Origin: JAPOQD01 sp964620555
Lineage (GTDB): Bacteria > Pseudomonadota > Gammaproteobacteria > Pseudomonadales > Halieaceae
Assembly (NCBI GenBank): GCA_964620555.1
Contig: CAZUGZ010000022.1
Location: forward strand, 1-38,248
Direction of reading: 5' to 3'
Length of the DNA: 38,248 bases
The translations under genes were made by a program, and so were the position numbers. Below the pieces are notes generated by a model. It saw only the letters and a list, made by a program, of their open reading frames with translations, had not been told where the DNA came from and did no database searches. Of this stretch, positions 8,580-17,027 are shown one piece after another (the stretch's first letter is position 1; each line of letters opens with the position of its first letter).

Positions 8580-9128
8580 TCAGTCCCTGGAACAGTCGAG
8601 TTCCTCGACGCTACGATTGTGGTTGGTGTAGATGCAGATATCCGCGGCGATGCCCAGACTCCGTTCGACGATTTCCAGTGCACTGAGCTCGGTGTGGTCC
8701 AGCAGGGCGCGGGCCGCCGCCTGGGCGTAGGCGCCACCCGAGCCGATGGCGATGAGGTTGTCTTCCGGTTCGATGACGTCGCCGCTGCCGGTGACGATCA
8801 GCGAGGTGTCCCGGTCGGCCACCGCCAGTAACGCCTCCAGGCGGCGCAGCGTGCGCTCGGTGCGCCAGGCCTTGGCCAGTTCCACCGAAGCCCGCACCAG
8901 GTGGCCCTGGTACTTTTCCAGTTGCGCCTCGAATAATTCGAACAGGGTGAAGGCGTCCGCGGTGCCACCGGCAAAGCCCGCCAGCACCTTGTCCTGGTAG
9001 AGGCGCCGAACCTTGCGGGCGTTGCCCTTCATCACGGTGTTGCCAAGCGACACCTGCCCGTCCCCGCCAATCACCACCCGCTGGTCGCGACGCACGGAAA
9101 GAATCGTAGTACCTCGGTATTGTTCCAC
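8580..9128 (-). CDS. hslV: ATP-dependent protease peptidase subunit HslV (ClpQ)
   Basis: HslV is the Ntn-hydrolase peptidase core of the bacterial proteasome-like HslVU complex. With the GTG at 9128 the product is 182 residues and starts VEQYRGTTILSVRR. The first Thr of the TT pair (residue 7) is the expected N-terminal nucleophile, exposed after removal of a six-residue propeptide. Conserved blocks follow: GDGQVSLGNTVMKGNARKVRR, AGFAGGTADAFTLFELFE, AVELAKAWRTERTLR, LIAIGSGGAYAQAAARALL and ICIYTNHN. A second GTG at 9143 is possible, but GAGGTCGAGG sits just before 9128 and the shorter form matches homologues of the MEQY type. The gene follows the SPOR gene by 16 bp and is coupled to hslU. Confidence 0.96.
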   Translation of the reverse strand: MEQYRGTTILSVRRDQRVVIGGDGQVSLGNTVMKGNARKVRRLYQDKVLAGFAGGTADAFTLFELFEAQLEKYQGHLVRASVELAKAWRTERTLRRLEALLAVADRDTSLIVTGSGDVIEPEDNLIAIGSGGAYAQAAARALLDHTELSALEIVERSLGIAADICIYTNHNRSVEELDCSRD

Positions 9129-9144
9129 GGCCCTCGACCTCACA

Positions 9145-9876
9145 TCAGCCCTGGGGGGGCGGTTTCCACTGTTTGATGAGCGTGTCTATGCCGGCCTGGG
9201 CAGTCAGGTTGCGGGCGTCGGCAAGCTTGGTCAGTGAATCGAACGGCCCGACGTAGACCCGGAACCAGCGGCCGTCGGCGGCGCCGCCCTGGTCCGTGGT
9301 TTCTTCGACCCTGGCGGTCAACCCCAGCAGGATCAACTGGCCGCGCCGGCTGTCGGCATCCCTGGCCTGACGGAATGAGTCCGACCGCTTCCTGCTGCAG
9401 GCGGGCTCATTCCGGCTGTCGGCATCCCTGGCCTGACGGAATGAGCCCGCCTGCAGCAGGAAGCGGTCGGTCTGCTCGACCACCGGGGGTTGTGCAGCCG
9501 GTTGTGGCTGCCCGGTGTCTGCCGGGGGCGGGACGGCCGGGGGCGGCGGGGCCGTCGTCACTGCGGGACCTTCGCTCTCGGCCAGGTCCAGGGTCTGCTC
9601 GGGCAACAGGGTGTAGAAATCGAAGCGCGGCTTGGGTCTCTCCTCGGAGCCCAGGGTGGCCTCGGTAACCCGCTCCACGGTCTCCTCCACTTCCGGGCGC
9701 TGGACCGCCAGCCACAGCAGCACCATCCCGAACGCCCCGCACAGCATGCCCGACAGGAACCAGCCCATGGGCCGGGTGCTGCCGCCACTGCTGCTCGCTT
9801 TGCTGCGCCCGGCCGCGTGTACCCGGGTTTTACTGGCGCCCCGCTGGCGACGCTGTCTGGCAGATTCCCGCGCCAC
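9145..9876 (-). CDS. SPOR-domain membrane protein (FtsN-like) carrying an internal 22-residue insertion
   Basis: The 243-residue protein has a basic cytoplasmic N-terminus, one membrane segment at about 38-58 (GWFLSGMLCGAFGMVLLWLAV), the conserved RFDFYTLLPE motif, a Pro/Ala-rich periplasmic linker, and a C-terminal SPOR domain (about 136-238; DRFLLQAGSFRQARDADS, WFRVYVGPF). SPOR domains bind denuded septal peptidoglycan, so a division or envelope role is likely. It lies 2 bp after argS (TAA-CG-GTG) and 16 bp before hslV, as in Pseudomonas-type clusters. Residues 156-177 are an insertion: the segment SFRQARDADSR is duplicated, and the residues between (NEPACSRKRSD) are the back-translation of the inverted complement of RFLLQAGSF. 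The insertion is in frame and contains no stop, yet it interrupts the first half of the SPOR domain and may damage it. Confidence 0.9.
   Translation of the reverse strand: MARESARQRRQRGASKTRVHAAGRSKASSSGGSTRPMGWFLSGMLCGAFGMVLLWLAVQRPEVEETVERVTEATLGSEERPKPRFDFYTLLPEQTLDLAESEGPAVTTAPPPPAVPPPADTGQPQPAAQPPVVEQTDRFLLQAGSFRQARDADSRNEPACSRKRSDSFRQARDADSRRGQLILLGLTARVEETTDQGGAADGRWFRVYVGPFDSLTKLADARNLTAQAGIDTLIKQWKPPPQG
9346..9470. repeat. Nested 34-bp direct and 34-bp inverted repeats (quasi-palindromic insertion)
   Basis: Direct repeat: 9346-9379 and 9412-9445 are identical over 34 bp, 66 bp apart. Inverted repeat: 9381-9414 and 9437-9470 are perfect reverse complements over 34 bp with a 22-nt spacer (9415-9436). 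The two repeat pairs interlock. Deleting 66 bp restores an ordinary SPOR domain sequence. The junctions share two to three bases, as expected for template switching. The mRNA could form a 34-bp GC-rich hairpin about 220-340 nt upstream of hslV. Confidence 0.97.
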
Positions 9877-9878
9877 CG

Positions 9879-11564
9879 TTACATGCTCTCGGGCGCGGAC
9901 ACACCCAGCAGGGCGAGCCCGTTGACCAGCACCTGCCGCACCGCGGCCACCAGCGCCAGCCGGGCATTGCGCAGTGCCGGGTTCGGCAGCAGGATCTGGT
10001 GGGCGTTGTACCAGGAGTGGAAATCCGCCGCCAGTTCGCGCAGGCAGTGGGCGATGCGGTGCGGCTCCAGCCGCTGGGCGGCCACCGACACCACTTCCGG
10101 AAACTGTTCCAGCTTTTTCATGATCGCGCTTTCGTGGTCCTCGATCAGCAGCGGCAGGCCCTGCAGCCCGGCCTCCGCGTCCCATTCCAGCCCTTTGCTG
10201 TTCGCCTTGTGAAACACACTGCAGGCCCGGGCGTGGGCGTACTGGATATAGTAAACCGGATTGTCGTTGTTCTGCATCAATGCCAGGTCGATATCGAAGG
10301 TCAATTGGGAAGCGGGCGCCCGCGCCACCAGGAAATAGCGGGTGGCATCGCGCCCGACTTCGTCGATCAGATCGCGCAGACTGACATAATTTCCGGCCCG
10401 CTTGGAAATCCTGACTTCCTCGCCGCCCCGCGTCACGGTCACCATCTGGTGCAGGACGTACTCGGGCCAGGTCTCGGGAATCCCCACATCCAAAGCCTGC
10501 AGACCGGCCCGCACCCGGGTCACGGTACTGTGGTGGTCGGCGCCCTGTTCGTTGATCACCCGCCGGAAGCCGCGCTCCCACTTGTCGTGGTGATAGGCGA
10601 CATCGGGCAGGAAATAGGTGTAGCCGCCGTCGCTCTTGCGCATGACCCGGTCCTTGTCGTCGCCGAAATCCGTGCTGCGCAGCCATACCGCGCCATCCTG
10701 CTCGAAGGTGTGGCCGGCGGCCTCGAGTTTGTTCAGGGTAGCTTGCACCGCGCCGGAATCGTAGAGGGACGACTCCAGAAAAAACACGTCGAAGTCCACT
10801 GCGAAGGCCTGCAGGTCCAGGTCCTGCTCGCGGCGCAGAAAGGCCACTGCGAACTCGCGGATGGCAGCCAGGTTTTCCGGGTCGCCCGCGCCCCGCACCT
10901 GGCGGTCGGTGGCTTCGACCAGTTGATTGCCGAGGTAGGCATCGGCAACCTCCAGCAGATAGTCGCCGCGATAGGCGTCGTCGGGCCAGTTCGGGTCGCC
11001 CGGTTCCAGACCGCGGCAGCGGGCCTGTACCGAGCGGGCCAGGTTGTCGATCTGCCGCCCGGCGTCGTTGTAGTAGAACTCGCGGGTCACCTGCCAGCCG
11101 GTGGCCTCCAGCAGGCGGGCGATGCAGTCCCCGACGGCGGCGCCGCGGCCGTGCCCGACGTGCAGGGGACCGGTGGGATTGGCGGAGACGAATTCCACCT
11201 GCACCGGCCGGTTGGCGCCCTCGGCGCTGCGGCCGAATGCCGCTCCCTGTTGCCGGACCCGGGCCACGATGGAGTGCCGTCCGGCAGCGGACAGAAAAAA
11301 GTTGATGAAGCCGGGCCCGGCAATTTCGGTCCGGTCGACCAGCGGGGAGTCCGGCAGGGCGGCGCAAATCAGGCGCGCCAGCTCCCGCGGCGGCAGGCCG
11401 GCGGGGCCGGCCAGGGTGAGAGCGACATTGCTGGCCAGGTCACCGTGGGCCGGGTCCCGGCTGCGCTCCAGGTGAATGCCCGCCGGCGCTTCGACCGGCA
11501 CTTTGCCCTCCGCGGCCAGCGCCGCCAGCGCCGCGCCGATCAGTTCTGTCACTTGCTCCTTCAC
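9879..11564 (-). CDS. argS: Arginyl-tRNA synthetase
   Basis: ArgS is the class I aminoacyl-tRNA synthetase that charges tRNA-Arg. With the GTG at 11564 it has 561 residues. An N-terminal Add1 tRNA-binding domain (HGDLASNVALTLA; IAGPGFINFFLS) precedes the HIGH motif in SANPTGPLHVGHGRGA (HVGH at 135-138). A KMSKS-like segment ISKRAGNYVSLRDL follows, and the C-terminal DALR anticodon-binding domain contains NPVYYIQYAHARACSVF. The start is uncertain: an in-frame ATG at 11591 adds nine residues (MVAAVILTG), but homologues normally begin at the K-E/D-Q-V-type segment. Neither start has a good Shine-Dalgarno. The gene ends with TAA two bases before the SPOR gene, so the two are translationally linked. 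priA lies upstream on the same strand, separated by a 390-bp repeat-bearing spacer. Confidence 0.96.
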   Translation of the reverse strand: MKEQVTELIGAALAALAAEGKVPVEAPAGIHLERSRDPAHGDLASNVALTLAGPAGLPPRELARLICAALPDSPLVDRTEIAGPGFINFFLSAAGRHSIVARVRQQGAAFGRSAEGANRPVQVEFVSANPTGPLHVGHGRGAAVGDCIARLLEATGWQVTREFYYNDAGRQIDNLARSVQARCRGLEPGDPNWPDDAYRGDYLLEVADAYLGNQLVEATDRQVRGAGDPENLAAIREFAVAFLRREQDLDLQAFAVDFDVFFLESSLYDSGAVQATLNKLEAAGHTFEQDGAVWLRSTDFGDDKDRVMRKSDGGYTYFLPDVAYHHDKWERGFRRVINEQGADHHSTVTRVRAGLQALDVGIPETWPEYVLHQMVTVTRGGEEVRISKRAGNYVSLRDLIDEVGRDATRYFLVARAPASQLTFDIDLALMQNNDNPVYYIQYAHARACSVFHKANSKGLEWDAEAGLQGLPLLIEDHESAIMKKLEQFPEVVSVAAQRLEPHRIAHCLRELAADFHSWYNAHQILLPNPALRNARLALVAAVRQVLVNGLALLGVSAPESM

Positions 11565-11954
11565 ACCCGTCAGTATAACCGCCGCCACCATTGGTCGTCA
11601 TTGAAAAGCCGCCGGATGCCAGCCCACAGAGCCTCGATGAGGGGCGTTCAGTCAGGGGGGCGTCACTGCATCAGCTATGCTCCGCCTCTGCGTGGCCGTG
11701 GGCAGTATCTGCCGAATGGTGGCGTTCACAATCGAGCGGGCTGCCAATGCAGCATACGTTCATCCCGAGCCACGCTTTATGAGGCTTCGCATACTGATCC
11801 AGCGCCGCCCCTGCCGGTTGCAACGACAGAGTGTTCGTGGGTTGTTTTGGAGTGAATAGCGCCATGGACGGACGCGGGATGGGCCATGGATGGCCCATTG
11901 AACGACAAAACAACCACGAACGCTCTGTCGCCACGAGGTGTTGGTGAGGGGCGC
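11565..11954. other. 390-bp spacer between priA and argS, with BIME-like repeats
   Basis: No gene is supported here. The left part (11565-11823) contains the presumed argS promoter, but I could not pick out a convincing -35/-10 pair. A TATACT lies only 8 nt from the argS GTG, too close for a leadered transcript. The right part (11824-11930) is an inverted pair of a dispersed repeat with a small hairpin inside it. Confidence 0.55.
11824..11930. repeat. Inverted pair of dispersed repeat (BIME/REP-like) with central hairpin
   Basis: The left arm at 11824-11848 begins CGACAGAGTGTTCGTGGG and ends TTGTTTT. The right arm at 11907-11930 is its reverse complement with one substitution and a one-base indel. 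Between them, 11879-11898 is a perfect 8-bp stem (ATGGGCCA / TGGCCCAT) around TGGA. A third copy of the same unit occurs at 38179-38210 (29 of 32 identical to 11824-11855). Head-to-head pairs of short palindromic units in intergenic DNA are typical of REP/BIME elements. The pair lies just beyond the priA stop, so it could also end the priA transcript. Confidence 0.7.
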
Positions 11955-14177
11955 TTACATCATGTCCTGGGGGTCCACATCGAGCGACCAGCGCAGGCCC
12001 CTGCCGGGGGGCTGGGCCTGCACCAGCTCCAGCAGTTGCCGCGCACAGCGCTGGGCGGCCTGGCGGGTGCCGGCCAGCACCAGCAGTTGGCAGCGAAAGC
12101 GGTCTTTGCGTCTGGACAGGGGGGAAGGCAGCGGACCGATGCAGGTGAACACGCCTTGCCGGCCGTCTTCCGGCCCGCCGCGCACCTGGTGTTGCAGTTG
12201 ATCGCGCAGCCGCTCGAGAAAGCGCTGTGCCGGCTCGGCCTGGGCGGCCTCGGCGCGCAGCAGCAGCAGGTGGCCGAACGGCGGCATGCCGCTGGAACGG
12301 CGCTGTTCCAGCAAACCCCTGGCGAACTTCCCGTAGCCCTCGCGCAGCAGGGTCTGCAACAAGGGGTGGTCGGGGAAGTGGGTTTGCAGCAGCACGTGGC
12401 CGGGTTTCTGCTCGCGGCCGGCCCGGCCGGAAACCTGGGTCAGCAGTTGCCCGAGACGTTCGGGTCCGCGGAAATCGGGGCTGAACAGGGCCCCGTCCAC
12501 ATCGACCAGGCCCACCAGGGTGACTTCGGGAAAATGATGGCCCTTGGTGAGCATCTGCGTGCCCAGAAGAATGCACGGGGCGCCGCCGCTGACCGTTTCA
12601 AAAACGGCATCCATGGCGCCGCGCCGCTGCATGGAATCCCGGTCCACCCGGTAGATCGGATAGCCGGGAAACTGCACCAGCAGTGCCTCTTCGATCTGCT
12701 CGGTTCCGAGGCCGGAAACCATCCACCGCCGACTACGGCAGGCGGGGCATTCCCGGTACACGGGGGTGTACCAGTCACAGTGGTGGCAGCGCAACTGTGC
12801 CGCCCTGCGGTGCAGCACCAGGCGTGCATCGCAGTGGCGGCAACCCGCCACGAAACCACAGTCGTGGCACTGCAGGGTCGGGGCATAGCCGCGCCGGTTG
12901 AGGAACAGCAACACCTGGTTGCCGTCCGCCAGGTGCGCGGCCATGGCGGTCAGCAGTTGCTCCGACAACCCCGCCTGCAGCGGAGCCCGGCGGATGTCCA
13001 GCGTGCCGAAGCTCGGCAGGCTGGCGCTGGTGGCCCGCTGGCTGAGCCGCAACGGACGGTACCGGCCCCGTTCGGCGTTGGCCAGGCTTTCCAGGCTCGG
13101 CGTCGCCGAGCCCAGCACCACCGGCACCTGCTCGAGCGAACCTCGTTTCACCGCCACATCGCGGGCCGAATAGTGGAATCCGTCCTGTTGCTTGAACGAT
13201 TGATCGTGTTCTTCGTCCACCACGATCAGGCCGGGATTGGCGAGATTGGCAAAGATTGCCGAGCGGGTTCCCAGCACGATATGGGCGCGGCCGCTGCGCG
13301 CGTCGTCCCAGGCCCGGGCGCGCGCGGCGTCGGAGAGGTTGGAGTGCAGTACCACGATGTTGGCGTCGAAGCGGCGCTGGAATCGTTGCAGGGTCTGGGG
13401 GGTCAGACCGATTTCCGGAATCAGCAGCAGGGCCTGCTGCCCCCGGTCCAGCACGCGGCCGATCAGTTGCAGGTAGACCTCGGTCTTGCCGCTACCGGTG
13501 ATGCCCTCCAGCAGGAAGCAGCGGAAGCGGCCCAGGCTGGCGGCCACGGCTTGCACCGCGGCGCGCTGTTCCCCGTTCAGCTCCAGGCCGGGTCGCGGCA
13601 CTGCCCGGGTCGGCGCGGGCGCCTCCTGCACCTCTTCCAGCAGGCCCTTGCCGGCCACCTCCTTCAGTACCGCCCGCGAGATGCCGGCCCGCTCGATGTC
13701 GTCGAAGCCAGCCGAGCCGGCTTCGCGCAGCAGGGCGAGCAGGCGGGCCTGCTTCGGGGCCCGCCGCGGGGCGCCCTCGGGCAGGCCCTTGCCCGCGGTG
13801 CTCAGACGCCAGCGGGTCTGCAGGGCCGGCCGGTAGGGCTGACCCCTGCGCAGCGAGGGCGGCAGACAGGAGCGCAATACCTCCCCCGGTGGGTGGTGGT
13901 AATACGCGGCGGCCCACAGGCAAAGTTCCAGCAGCGCCCCGTTGATCAGCGGCTGCTGGTCGAGAATTTCCTCGGCTGCCCGCAGTTGCTCCTCGGCTAC
14001 CGCGGCCTCGGCCACCTGCTCCACCAGGATCCCGCAACTGGTGCGGCGACCGAATGGCACCCGGATGCGGGTGCCCGGCTGCACCGCGGCGAGCTGGGCC
14101 GAATCCAGCGCCTCGGGAGGGTAATAGTCGAACAGGCTGTGCAGTGGCGAGGCGACCGCAAGGCGGAAAATGGACAT
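11955..14177 (-). CDS. priA: Primosomal replication-restart helicase PriA
   Basis: PriA recognises stalled or repaired replication forks and starts reloading of DnaB. The product is 740 residues, normal for the family. The N-terminal DNA-binding domain begins MSIFRLAVASPLHSLFDYYPP. Helicase motifs are complete: Walker A GITGSGKT at 225-232, DEEH box at 321-324, GSATPS at 356-361, and the motif VI segment QVSGRAGREQKPG. Eight cysteines at 437, 440, 446, 449, 464, 467, 477 and 480 form the two expected zinc-binding sites inserted in the second helicase lobe. It is divergent from rpmE with a 157-bp shared upstream region, as in Pseudomonas-type genomes, and is followed by argS after the repeat region. 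Confidence 0.97.
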   Translation of the reverse strand: MSIFRLAVASPLHSLFDYYPPEALDSAQLAAVQPGTRIRVPFGRRTSCGILVEQVAEAAVAEEQLRAAEEILDQQPLINGALLELCLWAAAYYHHPPGEVLRSCLPPSLRRGQPYRPALQTRWRLSTAGKGLPEGAPRRAPKQARLLALLREAGSAGFDDIERAGISRAVLKEVAGKGLLEEVQEAPAPTRAVPRPGLELNGEQRAAVQAVAASLGRFRCFLLEGITGSGKTEVYLQLIGRVLDRGQQALLLIPEIGLTPQTLQRFQRRFDANIVVLHSNLSDAARARAWDDARSGRAHIVLGTRSAIFANLANPGLIVVDEEHDQSFKQQDGFHYSARDVAVKRGSLEQVPVVLGSATPSLESLANAERGRYRPLRLSQRATSASLPSFGTLDIRRAPLQAGLSEQLLTAMAAHLADGNQVLLFLNRRGYAPTLQCHDCGFVAGCRHCDARLVLHRRAAQLRCHHCDWYTPVYRECPACRSRRWMVSGLGTEQIEEALLVQFPGYPIYRVDRDSMQRRGAMDAVFETVSGGAPCILLGTQMLTKGHHFPEVTLVGLVDVDGALFSPDFRGPERLGQLLTQVSGRAGREQKPGHVLLQTHFPDHPLLQTLLREGYGKFARGLLEQRRSSGMPPFGHLLLLRAEAAQAEPAQRFLERLRDQLQHQVRGGPEDGRQGVFTCIGPLPSPLSRRKDRFRCQLLVLAGTRQAAQRCARQLLELVQAQPPGRGLRWSLDVDPQDMM

Positions 14178-14232
14178 GGGAGGCCAGGGCCGGTTCCAAT
14201 GACGTCAACGATCATCCAGTGTAGCAAACCGG

Positions 14233-14261
14233 TTGCGCATCGCGCTGCATTTGCCTACTAT
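14233..14261 (+). promoter_or_regulatory. Candidate sigma-70 promoter of rpmE
   Basis: TTGCGC (14233-14238) and TACTAT (14256-14261) are separated by exactly 17 bp and lie about 75 bp upstream of the rpmE ATG. The -35 is weak (three of six) and the -10 moderate (four of six). The T-run following (TTTTTTGG, 14271-14278) would be in the leader. Confidence 0.35.
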
Positions 14262-14334
14262 GCGCGCCTGTTTTTTGGCGGCAGCCCATCGTGCGCGAAA
14301 CGCTGCCGGCGGCGGGGCCGAGAGGGATTTGATC

Positions 14335-14550
14335 ATGCAAGCGGAAATCCATCCAGAGTACGGTGAAATCACCGCGACCTGCAGTTGCGGCAACGTGGTC
14401 ATAACCCGTTCCACCCTGTGCCGGGACATCCATATCGATGTCTGCTCCCAGTGCCACCCGTTCTTCACCGGCAAACAGAAGATCGTCGACAGCGGCGGTC
14501 GGGTCGACCGCTTCAACAAGCGCTTCGGCAAGCGCGGCGCCGCTGACTGA
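14335..14550 (+). CDS. rpmE: 50S ribosomal protein L31, zinc-binding (C+) type
   Basis: The 71-residue L31 is full length. It starts MQAEIHPEYGEITATCSCGN and carries the four-cysteine zinc pattern: C16 and C18 (CSC), then C37 and C40 (CSQC). The conserved end HPFFTGKQKIVDSGGRVDRF-NKRFGKR follows. Zinc-binding L31 is the form used under zinc sufficiency, and the alternative cysteine-free RpmE2 would be elsewhere if present. The frame is open upstream, but the ATG at 14335 is preceded by AGAGGGA at good spacing and matches the family start. It is divergent from priA and convergent with mrcA, leaving only 18 bp between the two stops and no clear terminator. Confidence 0.97.
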   Translation: MQAEIHPEYGEITATCSCGNVVITRSTLCRDIHIDVCSQCHPFFTGKQKIVDSGGRVDRFNKRFGKRGAAD

Positions 14551-14568
14551 GGCCCTGCGCTTCCCCCT

Positions 14569-16977
14569 TCAGAACAACTCCTTGCGCAAATCCGCATCGG
14601 CACGCCGCCCCTCCCCGGCGGCGTCGGCCGTGCCGTTTCGGGTCGGCACCTGGCCGGCCGGGAAATACTCGAAGATGGCGTCGGCCTGACCGGAGCGGGC
14701 CGGCAGGCCGGTCTTCGGATCGATGCGTACGTTGACCACGCCCAGCGGAATCTGCCGGGCTCTCTCGGGCTTGCCCGCCAGTGCCACGCGCATGAAATCG
14801 ATCCAGATGGGAAGCGCCGCCACACCGCCGAACTCGTTGTTGCCCAGCGGCGAATTCTTATCGAAGCCCACCCATGCCGTGGTCACGAGGTCGGGGTTGT
14901 AACCGGAAAACCAGGCGTCGGTGGGGCCGTTGGTGGTGCCGGTCTTGCCGGCAATGTCGCTGCGCTGCAGCACCAGCGCCCGGCGCCCCGTACCCAGGCG
15001 GATGACATCGCGCAGGATGCTGTCGACGATGAAGGCGGTAGCGGCATCCAGGATGCGCTCGGCCGGCGGCCGCGCCCCGGCGAGAATCTCTTCCATGCTC
15101 AGTTCCCGGTCCTGCTCCCGGGGATGACTCTCGCAATCCGGGCAAACCACTGCGGGCCTGGCGCGAAACAGCTCGGCGCCATCGATATCCTCGACTCGCT
15201 GCACCAGCCAGGGCTCCACCCGGAAGCCACCGTTGGCGAAGCTGGCGTAGGCGGTGGCAAGCTGCCGGGGGGTGACCACCTGGGTGCCCAGGGCGAATGA
15301 CAGGTCGGCGGAGGCGCGGTCGATTTCGAAGCCGAAGCGGGCCACATAGTCGACGGCGGTGCCGATCCCCAGTTGTTGCAGCAGGCGGATGGAAACCAGG
15401 TTGCGCGATTTGGTCAGCGCCCAGCGCAGGCGGACCGGTCCATGAAATTTTCCATCATCGTTGCGCGGCCGCCACACATCCTCCAACGTCGCATCTTCAT
15501 ACACCACCGGGGCGTCATCGATGATGCTGGCGGCGGAAAAGCCGTTGGCCAGGGCCGCCGAATAGAGGAAGGGCTTGAAACTGGAGCCCGGTTGGCGGGC
15601 CGCCTGGATGGCGCGGTTGAACTTGCTGATTTCAAAATCGGTACCGCCTACCACGCTGAGAGTGGCGCCGGTGTGGGCGTCCAGGGAGATCAGTGCCGCC
15701 TGAACGTCGGGCACCTGGGTCAGCCGCAGACTGTCATCCTCGTCTCGCGTCAGGCGGATCAGGTCACCCTCCGCCCACCCTTCGGCAGGGGTCCGGGGAG
15801 CGCGGCCACGCCGGTTTTCACTGAGGTAGGGGCGGGCCTGGCGCAGGCCGTTGTCCCAGGGCAACTGCGCCTCGCTGCCGTCGCCGAGCAATACCTGCAG
15901 GTGATCCTCCGCCACCGCGGTGACGATGGCGGGGAAGCGCCCGCCGACAGTGGCGGTCTGCCCCAGCACCGCAAGCCAGGGTTCGGTCGTCTCCCCGGGC
16001 GGCCCGAGCTGTCGTTCCGGACCCCGGTAGCCGTGGCGCTGGTCGTAGGCGCCAATGCCGTCCCGCACGGCGGTGTTGGCCGCCTGCTGGAGCAGGGAAT
16101 CGATGCTGGTAAAGACCTGGAAACCGTCGCTGTACGCCTCCAGGCCAAAGCGCTGGATGACCTCGTGACGGGCCATTTCCGCGGCGTAGGGGGCGTTGAG
16201 ATCCAGTTTGTAGCCGTGCAGCTCAGCCGAGACCGGGGCACCGGCCGCCAACTCCCAGGCGGCGGCATCGATGTACTCGAGTTCCAGCATGCGGCCCAGG
16301 ATCCAGTCCCGGCGCTGCAGCGCCCGCTCGGGGTTGGAGATCGGGTTGGAGTTGGAGGGGGCCTTGGGCAAACCCGCCAGCATGGCCATCTGGGCCAGGT
16401 TCAACTCGCCGATGGGCTTGCCGTAGTACACCTGGGCGGCGGCTTCAAAACCGTAGGCCCGGTGGCCGAGAAAGATGCGGTTGAAGTACAACTCGAATAT
16501 CTGCTCCTTGTTCAGGCTCCTTTCGATTTGCAGCGAGAGCAGGATTTCCTTGAACTTGCGAGTGAAGCTGCGCTCCTGGGTCAGAAAGTAGTTGCGCGCC
16601 ACCTGCATGGTCAGGGTGCTGCCGCCGGAACCCTTTTCTCCGGTCAGGACCAGATCCTTTACGGCCCGCAGCAGGCCGCGCATGGAGACCCCGGGGTGGG
16701 CGAAAAAACCGTCGTCTTCGGCCGCCAGCAAAGCCTGCACAAATTGTGGCGGCACCTCGGCAAAGGGCAGCGGGTTGCGCTTCTGTTCCCCGAACTGGCC
16801 GATCAACTGACCGTCCCGGGTGTATACCCGCATGGGAATTTGCAATTTTACGTCGCGCAACACCTCGACAGATGGCAATTGTGGGCTTAAATACAGGTAT
16901 ACCCCGACACACAGCAACAGCGAGGCAAGAAGGGCTGCGGGAATCAGGCGAAAAAGCAGGAAGCGCACTGTATTCAT
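14569..16977 (-). CDS. mrcA: Penicillin-binding protein 1A (bifunctional transglycosylase/transpeptidase)
   Basis: This class A PBP polymerises and cross-links peptidoglycan at the inner membrane. The 802-residue product starts with a membrane anchor (about 5-30). The GT51 glycosyltransferase domain has its catalytic Glu in AAEDDGFFAHPG (Glu87) and the blocks GGSTLTMQVARNYFL and ELYFNRIFLGHRAYG. A PBP1A-type oligonucleotide-binding-like insert lies between the two enzyme domains. The transpeptidase has S465-x-x-K468 (SSFK), the SxN motif in KSRNLVS and KTG starting at K678 (AGKTGTTNG). It is divergent from pilM with 105 bp between, the same pairing known from Pseudomonas (ponA-pilM). The ATG at 16977 is directly followed by the anchor and fits. 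Confidence 0.96.
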   Translation of the reverse strand: MNTVRFLLFRLIPAALLASLLLCVGVYLYLSPQLPSVEVLRDVKLQIPMRVYTRDGQLIGQFGEQKRNPLPFAEVPPQFVQALLAAEDDGFFAHPGVSMRGLLRAVKDLVLTGEKGSGGSTLTMQVARNYFLTQERSFTRKFKEILLSLQIERSLNKEQIFELYFNRIFLGHRAYGFEAAAQVYYGKPIGELNLAQMAMLAGLPKAPSNSNPISNPERALQRRDWILGRMLELEYIDAAAWELAAGAPVSAELHGYKLDLNAPYAAEMARHEVIQRFGLEAYSDGFQVFTSIDSLLQQAANTAVRDGIGAYDQRHGYRGPERQLGPPGETTEPWLAVLGQTATVGGRFPAIVTAVAEDHLQVLLGDGSEAQLPWDNGLRQARPYLSENRRGRAPRTPAEGWAEGDLIRLTRDEDDSLRLTQVPDVQAALISLDAHTGATLSVVGGTDFEISKFNRAIQAARQPGSSFKPFLYSAALANGFSAASIIDDAPVVYEDATLEDVWRPRNDDGKFHGPVRLRWALTKSRNLVSIRLLQQLGIGTAVDYVARFGFEIDRASADLSFALGTQVVTPRQLATAYASFANGGFRVEPWLVQRVEDIDGAELFRARPAVVCPDCESHPREQDRELSMEEILAGARPPAERILDAATAFIVDSILRDVIRLGTGRRALVLQRSDIAGKTGTTNGPTDAWFSGYNPDLVTTAWVGFDKNSPLGNNEFGGVAALPIWIDFMRVALAGKPERARQIPLGVVNVRIDPKTGLPARSGQADAIFEYFPAGQVPTRNGTADAAGEGRRADADLRKELF

Positions 16978-17027
16978 GGGTAGGTGGCCGTCATGACCGG
17001 CGCCTGACAGAGCCAGGGGAAGCCCCG

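Noticed and set aside
9145..11367. A 740-codon minus-strand open frame covering argS and the SPOR gene
   Set aside because: Only its last 243 codons are the SPOR protein; the rest is argS read in the wrong frame, Arg/Gly/Pro-rich with no domains.
11572..11577. TATACT (minus strand) as argS promoter -10
   Set aside because: Only 8 nt from the chosen GTG and lacking a -35; it would give a nearly leaderless message.
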